Shown here piece after piece: positions 7,324 through 18,101 of a DNA stretch of 64,000 nucleotides. A model generated the notes under the pieces. That model ran no database searches. It saw only the letters and a list, made by a program, of their open reading frames with translations, and had not been told where the DNA came from. The position numbers and the translations under genes are program-made. The DNA is from Rubrivivax sp. (GTDB taxonomy: Bacteria; Pseudomonadota; Gammaproteobacteria; Burkholderiales; Burkholderiaceae_C), in contig SEFA01000006.1 in assembly GCA_004210455.1 (NCBI GenBank), positions 62,001-126,000 on the forward strand, read 5' to 3'. Position 1 is the first letter of the stretch. Every line of letters begins with the position of its first letter.

Positions 7324-8340
7324 TCAAGGCCTCGGAGTGGACGAAACGGGTGTGGCCGGCGAGGAAGGCCGCGCGCCGCCGCGGTGCCCGGAGGCTCGCG
7401 GCGGTATCGGCGGCGCGGGTTTGCCTCGAGGAAGGGCGCCACGCCGGTCGGCGTCCAGCATCAGATGCGCGTACGCCACCAGCGCGCCGAGGTCCTCGGC
7501 GCGGAACAGCTCCAATCCGCGATCGGCACGGATGTGCAGGCATTCGGCCAGGACGGCGGCCTCGATGTCCTCCGTGCGCAGCGGATCGCGCAGATGGCGT
7601 TGCAACAACGCATGCGCGGCCGCGAACGTGGCGCCGGTGTGCTGCCCCTGCGCGCACTGGAAGATGGTCTTCCCACCCGAGGCGGGGAGGACCATCGCCA
7701 GATGCAGGCTGATGTCGAGCAGCCGCTGCGGCGGGATCTCCTCACCGCTGGCGACATGCACGCGGATCCAGTTCAGCGAATGGAGGCGCGGGTCCGAACG
7801 CTGGTTCCCCGGACCTCGCGCCGGGGCGCCCCGGCTCAGGCGGATCTGGACCGATCGCTGGCGATCTCCGGCCGCGGACGCGGACGTCCCGTGCACGGGA
7901 ACGGCAGCGCCCTGTCGCGAGAAGCGCACTGTCCCCCGCGAGTCGCTGAAAGGTCGATCGCCGCCGTCCAACGGGCAGGCAAACAGGCCGCGCTTCTCCG
8001 CGTTCGATCGGACATCCACCACGCGCGCGACCTTGTGGGTCACACAGGCCATGGCGTAATCGAGCCAGTCCCGGCGCAACGGGGAGGCCATGAGGACCGT
8101 TCCATCCTTCAACAGGCTCGCCGCCCTGAGTTCAGGACCGAGCAGCGTCTGCGCATTGACATGGCGCGGAGCGCGTGCGCCGTCGGGGGACAGGACATGG
8201 CTCGCAGTGTCGAGATCCGAGCTCAAGCGGCCCAGTCGGTTGACGAGCCGCACGCTCTCACCGGTGGCGAGCGAGGCGGCGGCAGAGCGTCCCAGCAAGC
8301 CGTCGAGCGCGTGGGACATGCATTGGATGAGCCGGGGCAT
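7324..8340 (-). CDS. PTP-fold pseudophosphatase-like protein, paralogue 3 (338 aa), candidate secreted effector
   Basis: First gene of the array in transcription order. It carries the same core: KDGTVLMASPLRRDWL (78-93), ARVVDVRSNAEKRG (105-118), LNWIRVHVASGEE (189-201), IFQCAQGQHTGATFAAAHALL with Cys229, and LELFRAEDLGALVAYAHLML. The loop C-A-Q-G-Q-H-T lacks the Arg of the HCX5R signature and the WPD-loop Asp. It ends soon after the domain in a short Ser/Pro tail and lacks the SILK motif of the other two. ATG 8340 is chosen because it gives the shared N-terminus (MPRLIQCMSH); no good ribosome site precedes it. The gene is divergent from rsuA. An enzyme with unusual chemistry cannot be excluded. 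Confidence 0.62.
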   Translation of the reverse strand: MPRLIQCMSHALDGLLGRSAAASLATGESVRLVNRLGRLSSDLDTASHVLSPDGARAPRHVNAQTLLGPELRAASLLKDGTVLMASPLRRDWLDYAMACVTHKVARVVDVRSNAEKRGLFACPLDGGDRPFSDSRGTVRFSRQGAAVPVHGTSASAAGDRQRSVQIRLSRGAPARGPGNQRSDPRLHSLNWIRVHVASGEEIPPQRLLDISLHLAMVLPASGGKTIFQCAQGQHTGATFAAAHALLQRHLRDPLRTEDIEAAVLAECLHIRADRGLELFRAEDLGALVAYAHLMLDADRRGALPRGKPAPPIPPRASGHRGGARPSSPATPVSSTPRP

Positions 8341-8357
8341 GGAGCGACATTCGAAGC

Positions 8358-8383
8358 GTGGAGGACCGGCACAGCGCCGTTCC
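8358..8383 (-). promoter_or_regulatory. Possible HrpL-type box upstream of the pseudophosphatase array
   Basis: On the minus strand GGAACG-N16-CCAC lies 17 bases before the first start codon of the array. The HrpL ECF-sigma consensus is GGAACC-N15/16-CCACNNA, so one -35 base and the final A do not match, and the spacing to the start codon is short. No TTCG-N16-TTCG box was found here. Weak candidate. Confidence 0.2.
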
Positions 8384-8493
8384 AGGACCTGATTTGTGCG
8401 ACCTGCACACCCCATTCATTCGACGAGCGGACGAGCGATGTTGATTTCTGTCAAATCTCGCGGTGATTCGCGGGACAGCGACAATTCCTCCCC

Positions 8494-9264
8494 ATGACGT
8501 CGAGTTCCGCCTCCCCCAACAAGTCCGCCAAACCCACGGCGATCGCCCAGATCCTCTTCAGCCAGGGCTTCGGCACGCGCCGCCATTGCGCCGCGCTGAT
8601 CCGCCACGGCCTGGTGACCGTCGGCGGCACCGTCGTCGAGGACCCGGACGAGAGGTTCGAGACCGCCGGCCTCGTGTTCGAGGTGGAGGGCCAGACCTGG
8701 CCCTTCCACGAGAAGGCGCTGATCCTGCTCTACAAGCCGGCCGGGTACGAGTGTTCGCGCAAGCCGAGCCATCACCCCAGCGTGTTCTCGCTGCTGCCCG
8801 AACCGGTACGTAACCGCGACATCCAGCCGGTGGGCCGCCTCGACGAGGACACCACCGGCCTGCTCCTGCTGACCGACGACGGTCCGCTGCAGCACAAGCT
8901 GACCAGCCCGAAGTACCACGTGCCCAAGCTCTACCAGGCGGTCTGCAAGGCCGCGATCGACGACGCGCAACTGCGCCAGCTCGTCGAGGGCGTGCTGCTC
9001 GAGGAACGCAACCCCAAGCTCGCCGAGGAGCCGGTCCGTGCCGTCTCCGCCGAGCGCCTGCCCGACGGGCGGCTGCAGATGGCGCTCACGGAGGGCCGCT
9101 ACCACCAGGCCAAGCGGATGGTGGCGGCGGTCGGCAACCGGGTGCTGAACCTGCACCGGCAGCGCATCGGCGCGCTGGCGCTGCCGGCCGACCTGAAGGA
9201 AGGCGGCTGGATGTGGCTCGATGCGCGTCAGCGCGAACTGGCGATGTCCGACCCGTCGGCATGA
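8494..9264 (+). CDS. rsuA: RsuA-family pseudouridine synthase (256 aa)
   Basis: Expected to isomerise a uridine in 16S rRNA (U516 in E. coli). An S4-like RNA-binding segment (IAQILFSQGFGTRRHCAALIRHGLV) comes first, then the catalytic motif GRLDEDTTGLLLLTDDG with the invariant Asp, and the C-terminal GRYHQAKRMVAAVGN block typical of RsuA/RluB/RluE. Length fits the family. It is alone between a divergent gene array and a histidine kinase. RsuA rather than RluE/RluF is judged from overall pattern only. Confidence 0.9.
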   Translation: MTSSSASPNKSAKPTAIAQILFSQGFGTRRHCAALIRHGLVTVGGTVVEDPDERFETAGLVFEVEGQTWPFHEKALILLYKPAGYECSRKPSHHPSVFSLLPEPVRNRDIQPVGRLDEDTTGLLLLTDDGPLQHKLTSPKYHVPKLYQAVCKAAIDDAQLRQLVEGVLLEERNPKLAEEPVRAVSAERLPDGRLQMALTEGRYHQAKRMVAAVGNRVLNLHRQRIGALALPADLKEGGWMWLDARQRELAMSDPSA

Positions 9265-9410
9265 GCCGGCGCGCACGCGCACCCGGGAAGTCCCCGACAC
9301 CGCTGTCAATCATCCTTCGGTAGAAACGCGCCACCGAAGCGCCGCCCGTGAGCGGCGCCGTCAGCGTCAGCCAGGAGGCGCATCGGTCGGAACCTCGCCG
9401 GCCGGGTCGT

Positions 9411-11264
<1,854 letters not shown>

Positions 11265-11304
11265 TCCCGGCGCAGCCCCGCGCGGCGGCTGATAATCCCC
11301 GCCC

Positions 11305-12381
11305 ATGCAGGTTTTCCGCGGCTTCCACCATCCCGGCATCGCGGCGCAATGCGCGCTGACGATCGGCAACTTCGACGGCGTCCATCGCGGCCACCAGGCC
11401 ATGCTGGCGCTGCTGCTGTCGGAGGCCCGCCATCGCGGCCTGCCGACCTGCGTGCTCACCTTCGAGCCGCACCCCCGCGACTTCTTCGCGAAGAAGCTCG
11501 GCAAGCCCGAGCTGGCGCCGGCGCGCATCGCGACGCTGCGGGACAAGCTCCAGGAACTGGAGCGCTGCGGCATCGACCAGGTGGTGGTGCTGCGCTTCGA
11601 CGAGGCGCTGGCCTCGCTGCCGGCGCAGGACTTCATCCAGCGGGTGCTGATCGACGGTCTCGGGACGAAGTACGTGCTGGTCGGCGACGACTTCCGTTTC
11701 GGCGCCAAGCGCCAGGGAGACTACGCCACGCTGGACGCCGCGGGGCAGCGCCAGGGCTTCGACGTCGCGCGGATGATGAGCTACGAGGTGCACGGGTTGC
11801 GGGTATCGAGTTCCGCCGTGCGCGAGGCGCTGGCCGACGGCGACATGGACGGCGCGGCCCGGCTGCTGGGCCGGCCGTACGCGATCTCGGGCCACGTGAT
11901 CCATGGCCAGAAGCTCGGGCGGCAACTGGCGGAGACCGCCCCCGGCCGCGGCGACGGCTTCCGCACGCTGAACCTGAAGTTCGACCACGACAAGCCGGCC
12001 GCGCACGGGATCTTCGCCGTGCGCGTGCATGGTCTCGACGGCCAGGACCGCACCCTCGGCGGGTCCGGCGGGATCGTGCTGGACGGTGTCGCCTCGCTGG
12101 GCGTGCGGCCGACGGTCGAAGACGCCGGCAGGGTGCTGCTGGAGGTCCACGCGCTGGACTGGCCCGCGACGCTGGCCGCCCGCCTGGGGCCGGGCGAGGC
12201 CTACGGTAAACTCGTGCGCGTGGAACTCCTGCAAAAACTGCGTGACGAAGCCCGTTTCGACGGCCTGGACGCCCTGACCGCCGCGATCCGCGAGGACGTC
12301 CGTCAGGCACGCGCGTATTTCGCAGAACCGGCGACCACCCACGCCGCCGTCAGACGCCAGACCACCCGCGACCGAATTTGA
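11305..12381 (+). CDS. ribF: Bifunctional riboflavin kinase / FMN adenylyltransferase (358 aa)
   Basis: Makes FMN and then FAD from riboflavin. The N-terminal nucleotidyltransferase has LTIGNFDGVHRGHQ (HxGH-like) and TFEPHPRDFF, plus SSSAVREAL; the C-terminal flavokinase has GRPYAISGHVIHGQKLGR, NLKFDHDKPAAHGIFAV and GVRPTVE. About 45 residues longer than the E. coli enzyme owing to a basic C-terminal extension. It lies 132 bp upstream of ileS in the order ribF-ileS common in proteobacteria, where lspA normally follows; here lspA is 8.4 kb away. Confidence 0.96.
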   Translation: MQVFRGFHHPGIAAQCALTIGNFDGVHRGHQAMLALLLSEARHRGLPTCVLTFEPHPRDFFAKKLGKPELAPARIATLRDKLQELERCGIDQVVVLRFDEALASLPAQDFIQRVLIDGLGTKYVLVGDDFRFGAKRQGDYATLDAAGQRQGFDVARMMSYEVHGLRVSSSAVREALADGDMDGAARLLGRPYAISGHVIHGQKLGRQLAETAPGRGDGFRTLNLKFDHDKPAAHGIFAVRVHGLDGQDRTLGGSGGIVLDGVASLGVRPTVEDAGRVLLEVHALDWPATLAARLGPGEAYGKLVRVELLQKLRDEARFDGLDALTAAIREDVRQARAYFAEPATTHAAVRRQTTRDRI

Positions 12382-12513
12382 AGGGCTGAGCCTCTCTCGA
12401 TCGCTCAGCCGGCGCGCGGCCCCCGCTCTCCCGCTTCCCGCTTCCCGCCCAGCGCGCCACCCCTCTTCTCTCGCGGCCTCATCCTCCGGCCGCCTCCTTC
12501 GATTGCCGCCGCC

Positions 12514-15357
12514 ATGACCGACGACTCCAAGTCCGACTACCGCTCGACGCTCAACCTGCCCGACACCCCGTTCCCGATGCGCGGCGACCTGCCCAAGCGC
12601 GAGCCGGGCTGGGTGAAGGAATGGGAAGACCAGGGCATCTACCAGCGCCTGCGTGTCGCGCGCCAGGGCAAGCCGAAGTTCGTGCTGCACGACGGGCCTC
12701 CCTACGCCAACGGCCAGATCCACATGGGTCACGCGGTCAACAAGATCCTGAAGGACATGATCGTCAAGGCGCGCCAGCTCGAGGGCTTCGATGCCGCCTA
12801 CATCCCGGGCTGGGACTGCCACGGCCTGCCGATCGAGAACCAGATCGAGAAGACCTTCGGCCGCGGCCTGCCGCGCGACGAGGTGCAGGCCAAGAGCCGC
12901 GCCTACGCCGGCGAGCAGATCGACCAGCAGCGCGTGGACTTCAAGCGCCTGGGCGTGCTGGGCGACTGGGACCATCCCTACCGGACGATGGACTTCAAGA
13001 ACGAGGCGGGCGAGCTGCGCGTGCTGAAGCGCCTGTTCGAACGCGGTTTCGTCTATCGCGGGCTGAAGCCGGTGTACTGGTGCTTCGACTGCGGCTCCTC
13101 GCTGGCCGAGTTCGAGATCGAGTACGCCGACAAGGACTCCCCGGCGGTCGACGTCGCCTTCCTGAGTGCGGAGCCGGACAAGCTGGCCGCCGCGTTTGGC
13201 CTGCCCAAGCTCGACAAGGAAGCGTTCACCGTCATCTGGACGACGACGCCCTGGACCATCCCCGCCAACCAGGCGCTGAATCTCAACCCCGAACTGCCCT
13301 ACGCGCTGGTCGACACCGAGCGCGGCTACTTCGTCGTGGCCGAGGCGCTGGTCGAGAAGTGTCTGGCGCGCTGGGGCATCGAGGGCAAACAGGTCGCGGT
13401 CACGCCGGGCAAGTCGCTTGAACTGCTGAAGTTCAAGCACCCGCTCGCGCACGTGCATCCGGGCTTCGACCGTGAGAGCCCCGTGTACCTGGCCGACTAC
13501 GCCACCGCCGACGACGGCACCGGCGTGGTCCACTCGGCCCCGGCCTACGGCGTGGACGACTTCAACTCGTGCATCGCGCACGGCCTGGCGTTCAAGGACA
13601 TCCTGAACCCGGTGCAGGGCAACGGCGTCTATGAAGCCGAGCTGCCGCTGTTCGGCGGCCAGCACATCTGGAAGGCCAATCCGGTCATCGCGGCGGCGCT
13701 GCAGGACGCCGGCCGCCTGATGGCGCACAGCAAGATCCGCCACAGCTACCCGCACTGCTGGCGCCACAAGTCGCCGGTGATCTACCGCGCGGCGGCGCAG
13801 TGGTTCGTCCGCATGGATGAGGGCGACGGCGTGTTCACCGTCGACAAGGCCGACAAGACCCTGCGACAGCTGGCGCTGGACGCGATCGAGCAGACCAGCT
13901 TCTATCCCGAGAACGGGAAGACGCGCCTGCACGACATGATCGCCGGCCGCCCCGACTGGTGCATCTCGCGCCAGCGCAGCTGGGGCGTGCCGCTGCCGAT
14001 CTTCCTGCACAAAGACAGCGGCCAGCCGCATCCGAAGACGCTGGAATTCATCGAGCGCGCCGCCCAGCTGGTCGAGGCCGGCGGCATCGAGGCCTGGTCC
14101 ACGCTGGATCCGGCCGAGTGGCTGGGCGCGGAGGCCGAGCAGTACTCCAAGGGCCAGGACATCCTCGACGTGTGGTTCGACTCGGGCTCCACCTTCCAGC
14201 ATGTGCTCAAGGGCTCGCATGCCGGCGCGGCGCACGAGACCGGCCCGGAAGCCGACCTCTACCTCGAAGGCCATGACCAGCATCGCGGCTGGTTCCACTC
14301 GTCGCTGCTGATCTCCTGCGCGATCAACGGTCGCGCGCCGTATCGCGGCCTGCTGACCCACGGCTTCACCGTGGACAGCAAGGGTCGCAAGATGAGCAAG
14401 TCGCTGGGCAACGGCGTCGACCCGCAGGAAACCAGCAAGAAGCTGGGCGCCGAGATCATCCGGCTGTGGGTGGCGGCGTCCGACTACTCGGGCGACATCG
14501 CCGGCGACGAGAAGATCCTGGCGCGCGTCGTGGACGGCTACCGCCGCATCCGCAACACGCTGCGTTTCCTGCTGGCCAACACCTCGGACTTCGACGCCGC
14601 GACGGACGCGGTGCCGCTGGACCAGTTGCTGGAAGCCGACCGCTACGCGCTCGCGCGCGCCGCGCAATTCCAGGAGGAGATCCTGGCGCACTACCAGCGC
14701 TACGAGTTCCACCCGGTCGTGGCCAAGCTGCAGGTGTACTGCTCGGAGGATCTGGGCGCGTTCTACCTGGACGTGCTGAAGGACCGGCTGTACACGAGCG
14801 CGCCGAAGTCGGCCGCGCGCCGCTCGGCGCAGACCGCGCTGTGGCACATCACGCACTCGATGCTGCGCTGGATGGCGCCGTTCCTGAGCTTCACCGCCGA
14901 AGAGGCGTGGAAGGTCTTCGCTGGCAAGCAGGCCGGCGACACCCTCTTCACCGAGACCTACTGGTCGGTCGGCATCGCGCACGACGACGGCCTGATCGCG
15001 AAGTGGAACCGCATCCACGAGATCCGCGATGCGGTGAACAAGGCGATCGAGGAAGTCCGCACCACCGGAGCGATCGGCTCGTCGCTGCAGGCCGAGGTGG
15101 CGCTGGGCGTGAACGCCGAGGACCTCGCGCTGCTGCAGAGCCTGGGCGACGATCTGAAGTTCGTGCTGATCACGTCCGCGGCGAGCGTCGCGCTGGCCGG
15201 CGAGTTGAGCATCACGGTGACGCCGTCGTCGCACCAGAAGTGCGAACGCTGCTGGCACTACCGCGCGGACGTCGGCGTCAATCCGGCGCACCCGACGATC
15301 TGCGGTCGCTGCGAGAGCAATCTCTACGGCGAGGGCGAGACGCGCGTGATCGCCTGA
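12514..15357 (+). CDS. ileS: Isoleucyl-tRNA synthetase (947 aa)
   Basis: Class I synthetase charging tRNA-Ile. Visible are the HIGH region [17 protein letters not shown], the CP1 editing-domain segment ([16 protein letters not shown], with YGVDDF later), the KMSKS loop [11 protein letters not shown], the tRNA-binding C-terminal domain, and a C-terminal zinc finger CERCWHYR...CGRC. Full length for the family. The 3' end overlaps the convergent hydroxypyruvate isomerase gene by 34 bp. Confidence 0.98.
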   Translation: MTDDSKSDYRSTLNLPDTPFPMRGDLPKREPGWVKEWEDQGIYQRLRVARQGKPKFVLHDGPPYANGQIHMGHAVNKILKDMIVKARQLEGFDAAYIPGWDCHGLPIENQIEKTFGRGLPRDEVQAKSRAYAGEQIDQQRVDFKRLGVLGDWDHPYRTMDFKNEAGELRVLKRLFERGFVYRGLKPVYWCFDCGSSLAEFEIEYADKDSPAVDVAFLSAEPDKLAAAFGLPKLDKEAFTVIWTTTPWTIPANQALNLNPELPYALVDTERGYFVVAEALVEKCLARWGIEGKQVAVTPGKSLELLKFKHPLAHVHPGFDRESPVYLADYATADDGTGVVHSAPAYGVDDFNSCIAHGLAFKDILNPVQGNGVYEAELPLFGGQHIWKANPVIAAALQDAGRLMAHSKIRHSYPHCWRHKSPVIYRAAAQWFVRMDEGDGVFTVDKADKTLRQLALDAIEQTSFYPENGKTRLHDMIAGRPDWCISRQRSWGVPLPIFLHKDSGQPHPKTLEFIERAAQLVEAGGIEAWSTLDPAEWLGAEAEQYSKGQDILDVWFDSGSTFQHVLKGSHAGAAHETGPEADLYLEGHDQHRGWFHSSLLISCAINGRAPYRGLLTHGFTVDSKGRKMSKSLGNGVDPQETSKKLGAEIIRLWVAASDYSGDIAGDEKILARVVDGYRRIRNTLRFLLANTSDFDAATDAVPLDQLLEADRYALARAAQFQEEILAHYQRYEFHPVVAKLQVYCSEDLGAFYLDVLKDRLYTSAPKSAARRSAQTALWHITHSMLRWMAPFLSFTAEEAWKVFAGKQAGDTLFTETYWSVGIAHDDGLIAKWNRIHEIRDAVNKAIEEVRTTGAIGSSLQAEVALGVNAEDLALLQSLGDDLKFVLITSAASVALAGELSITVTPSSHQKCERCWHYRADVGVNPAHPTICGRCESNLYGEGETRVIA

Positions 15358-16172
15358 TCCACGGCGGCAAGCGCCGCCATCCAGCCCAGGCCGGCGCTGG
15401 TTCCTCCGGGAACCGCGCCGCGCCTCGGCCGGTACTCGCAGCCGATCCACCCCTCCCATCCGGTCGTCGCCGCGATCTCGTCGATCGCGGCGATCACGCC
15501 CCGCCAGTCGAGCGTGCCCTCGTCCGGTTCATGCCGGTCCGGCACGCCGGCGATCTGGAAATGACCGATGCGGCCTGTCGGCAGATGCCGGCGCACCTGC
15601 GCGACCACGTCGCCCTCGACCCGTTCGCAGTGGTACAGGTCCATCTGGACCTTCAGGTTCGCGGCGCCGATGCGCTCGACGATCGCATGCGCCTCATCCT
15701 GACCTTGCAGCAGATAGCCGGGCATGTCGAAGGGATTGATGGGCTCGATCGTGATCTCGACGCCTGCCTGCGCGCCCAGTTCCGCAGCCCAGCGCAAACG
15801 CTGCTCGTAGCGCGCGATCGCCGCATCACGATCCGCGCCGTCCGGCAGCAGGCCCGCGAGCACATGCACCCGCTCGGATCCCAGCGCATCGGCATAGGCC
15901 AGGGCGCGCTCGATCGACTCACGGAACTCGGCCGCCCGCCCCGGAAGCGAGGCCAGCCCCCGCTCGCCCGCCGCCCAATCCCCCGGCGGCGCGTTGATCA
16001 GGGCCACACGCAAGCCCTGACCCTCGACGCGATCGCGGAACGCCATCACCGGGACGTCGTAGGGGAACAGGCACTCCACGCCCTCGAAACCGTCGGCCGT
16101 CGCGGCCTCGATGCGATCGAGGAACGGCAGTTCCGGGTACAGGAAACTGAGATTGGCGGCGAAGCGGGGCAT
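15324..16172 (-). CDS. hyi: Hydroxypyruvate isomerase family TIM-barrel protein (282 aa)
   Basis: Hyi/OtnI-type sugar isomerase. [21 protein letters not shown] at the N-terminus, [15 protein letters not shown] with a metal-binding Glu, [12 protein letters not shown], and [13 protein letters not shown] followed by GCEYRP with a second catalytic Glu are the family blocks. Expected reaction: hydroxypyruvate to tartronate semialdehyde, or 2-oxo-tetronate isomerisation. The usual glyoxylate-pathway partners (gcl, glxR) are absent here, so the substrate is open. ATG 16172 is chosen because it begins the family-typical N-terminus. The gene ends inside ileS on the opposite strand. Confidence 0.88.
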   Translation of the reverse strand: MPRFAANLSFLYPELPFLDRIEAATADGFEGVECLFPYDVPVMAFRDRVEGQGLRVALINAPPGDWAAGERGLASLPGRAAEFRESIERALAYADALGSERVHVLAGLLPDGADRDAAIARYEQRLRWAAELGAQAGVEITIEPINPFDMPGYLLQGQDEAHAIVERIGAANLKVQMDLYHCERVEGDVVAQVRRHLPTGRIGHFQIAGVPDRHEPDEGTLDWRGVIAAIDEIAATTGWEGWIGCEYRPRRGAVPGGTSAGLGWMAALAAVDQAITRVSPSP

Positions 16173-16277
16173 CGGCGAAGTGTCCCAGCATCCCCTGCCC
16201 TCGGAGCAGGAGAATCGAAGGCGCGATCGACAAGGTACGGCTGACCCGCCATCGACGCGGCGGAGCCCCCACACGCG

Positions 16278-17639
16278 TCATCGCTTGAGATGCACCTGGA
16301 CGGGAAAGCGTTCAAGGTACGAGCCATTCAACGGCGTACTGGCCTCGATCTCGAACCGGCCTCGCCAGTCCCCGGGCAGCAAGTGCGGGTTGTCCTCGGT
16401 ATGAAAGGACACGACCAGCGGACCCAATGTCTTGCCGGAGCAATGGTTCGGGTAGTTCCATCGGCGTTTCAGGGCACAACCGAAGTCTCTCTGCGCACGC
16501 AATCTCACCTCCAGGCGAGCGCCCGTCGTCGTTTCCTTGACGGTGACCAGAAGACGGTTGTGATGAATCTGTCCCGACCACAATGCCGCACTCGGTCCCT
16601 GGACGTCATCCTGCTCTGGCATGGTGAAGAAGACGCGTTGCGGGGACAGTCCCTCCTCGGGGTCGGGAGACACGTAGGGCTGGTCCTCGGTGACCGTGAT
16701 GCGACTCGACAGGGTTCTCGCGCCAGGCACGATGCCGCTCAGCCACGCCACATGCCGGGAGACCCGTGCGCCGGCAGCGTTGCCCTCGGCCCATGTCCTC
16801 GGGTCATCCTCCTTGGTGCCGCAACAGGTCACGCCCACGATGCTCCAATCGCCATCGTGTCGCTGCCACCAGGCCGAACCACTGTCTCCCGCGGAAGTTT
16901 CCGCCCACTGGTCTGGCGCTCCTCTCCTTCGCCACGCGAGAAGGGAGCGGGGATCCGTCTGGATCGCTCCCATTCGACCCCATTGCCGCCTGCGTCCTCG
17001 GGCAGGATCCGTGACAGCGCTCCAGCCGTAACCCACGATGTCGACGGGCGCACTGGCCTCGCCACTCCCGTCGTACAGCAACGGCGGACTCAACGGTTCA
17101 CCCTCGGGGCCCAGCGCGGTGGCGATGGTGGGCAGCTTCACCGCCGCGATGTCGGCCCTCTCCTCCACGAACAGCAATGGGCCGACCGCCTCTTTCTGGA
17201 GATGAACTGTTCCCCTCCCGTCGGCGAGCGTCGCACCGTCCCAGCCTGTGAAGCGGGCGCGCACGGGCATCTCGACGGCGGACCGGGGCCACACGCAGTG
17301 CGCCGCGGTCAGCAGGAAGGTCGCACCGCTGTGCTCCCCCAGCCAGGTGGCCGTGCAGACCTTGCCGCTCGGTTCCAGCGTCAACCGTCCGACAGCCAGG
17401 AACGGAGTCGCCCTGCTGACCACAGCCAGACGATCCTCCACGGTTGCCCCGACGATGGGAGCGAGCCGCTCCAGGCGCAGCGCTCCCAGCGCGTCATGCG
17501 GCAGGCTCTCCTGCTCGAGATCGAATCGATCGGGATTGAACACGATCGCCCAGCCAGAGACACCTGGCGTGGTCATCGCCGCGGCCAGCAGGAACGCTCG
17601 GGTGAACGAGCGGCGGATGGATTGCCTCGTGAAAATCAA
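16278..17639 (-). CDS. Exported trypsin-like serine protease with C-terminal extension (453 aa)
   Basis: A TTG start at 17639 is supported by AGGAG eight bases upstream and gives an arginine-rich signal peptide (RRSFTRAFLLAAAM). The S1 triad is intact: His in LLTAAHC (about 114), Asp in RADIAAVKL (about 163), Ser in SAGDSGSAWW (about 253). An odd Cys pair follows the active site (GVTCCGTKED). Residues ~310-453 form a separate beta-rich domain (LSSRITVTEDQPYV onwards, with CALKRRWNYPNHC) that I do not recognise. Likely secreted or periplasmic; substrate unknown. It stands alone, downstream of ybdD on the same strand. Confidence 0.85.
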   Translation of the reverse strand: MIFTRQSIRRSFTRAFLLAAAMTTPGVSGWAIVFNPDRFDLEQESLPHDALGALRLERLAPIVGATVEDRLAVVSRATPFLAVGRLTLEPSGKVCTATWLGEHSGATFLLTAAHCVWPRSAVEMPVRARFTGWDGATLADGRGTVHLQKEAVGPLLFVEERADIAAVKLPTIATALGPEGEPLSPPLLYDGSGEASAPVDIVGYGWSAVTDPARGRRRQWGRMGAIQTDPRSLLAWRRRGAPDQWAETSAGDSGSAWWQRHDGDWSIVGVTCCGTKEDDPRTWAEGNAAGARVSRHVAWLSGIVPGARTLSSRITVTEDQPYVSPDPEEGLSPQRVFFTMPEQDDVQGPSAALWSGQIHHNRLLVTVKETTTGARLEVRLRAQRDFGCALKRRWNYPNHCSGKTLGPLVVSFHTEDNPHLLPGDWRGRFEIEASTPLNGSYLERFPVQVHLKR

Positions 17640-17760
17640 CGGGCCACTCCTGAAGTGAAGAGGCCCTGATGGTCGAAGCAGCTGCAATCGTCAGCAATGA
17701 TGCCGACGCATCGGCGAACCGGAGCTCACCCCTCGTTCAGCTCATGGCACCGACTTCGAT

Positions 17761-17814
17761 GCGCAAGCCCCGTTCAGCGACAGCTCATTACGGACGGCTT
17801 GCGCTCCGGCAGGC
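17761..17814. repeat. Inverted repeat in the ybdD/protease gap
   Basis: GCGCAAGCC and GGCTTGCGC, perfect 9-bp arms separated by 36 bp, lie between the end of ybdD and the start of the protease gene on the minus strand. It could fold as a terminator-like hairpin but lacks a T-run. Confidence 0.35.
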
Positions 17815-17852
17815 CTGTCGCCCCTGCCGAGTCTGATGACGGCGAAAACCTC

Positions 17853-18101
17853 TCAGCAGCAGCGACCGGTGCTCGAGTTGTACCTCGCCTCCTGCCGCTC
17901 GCGGAAAAAGGCCTCGTAGCTCAGCGGCGCCTGGTCGGGATGCGTGCGACCCATGTGCGCCAGGTAGGCCCCATAATCCGCGCCGACCAGTTGCTGGCGC
18001 ACGCCGCGGGCCATGTAGCGGCCCGCCTGCAGCACATCGGAGGCGGTCGACAAGGCGGCCTGCGCCGCTTGCGCCGCCACCTCCGCCGCCTGCTTAAGCA
18101 T
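17853..18101 (-). CDS. ybdD: YbdD/YjiX family small protein (82 aa)
   Basis: The second half matches the family that accompanies CstA-type transporters: YLAHMGRTHPDQAPLSYEAFFRERQEARY and the invariant C-terminal GRCC. The N-terminal ~25 residues are an Ala-rich helix that makes it longer than the usual 65-67 residues. The start overlaps the end of cstA by 8 bp, so translation is coupled. Its role with the transporter is not known in detail. Confidence 0.9.
   Translation of the reverse strand: MLKQAAEVAAQAAQAALSTASDVLQAGRYMARGVRQQLVGADYGAYLAHMGRTHPDQAPLSYEAFFRERQEARYNSSTGRCC

Noticed and set aside
4728-8340. The three effector-like genes read as frameshifted pieces of one gene
   Set aside because: Each contains its own complete core with all motif blocks in order and its own start, so they are paralogues.
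8341-8493. hrpII/PIP box for the pseudophosphatase array
   Set aside because: Only one CGAA (8352) occurs on the plus strand in the relevant stretch and no second copy at N16; the perfect boxes are only at 34.8 kb.
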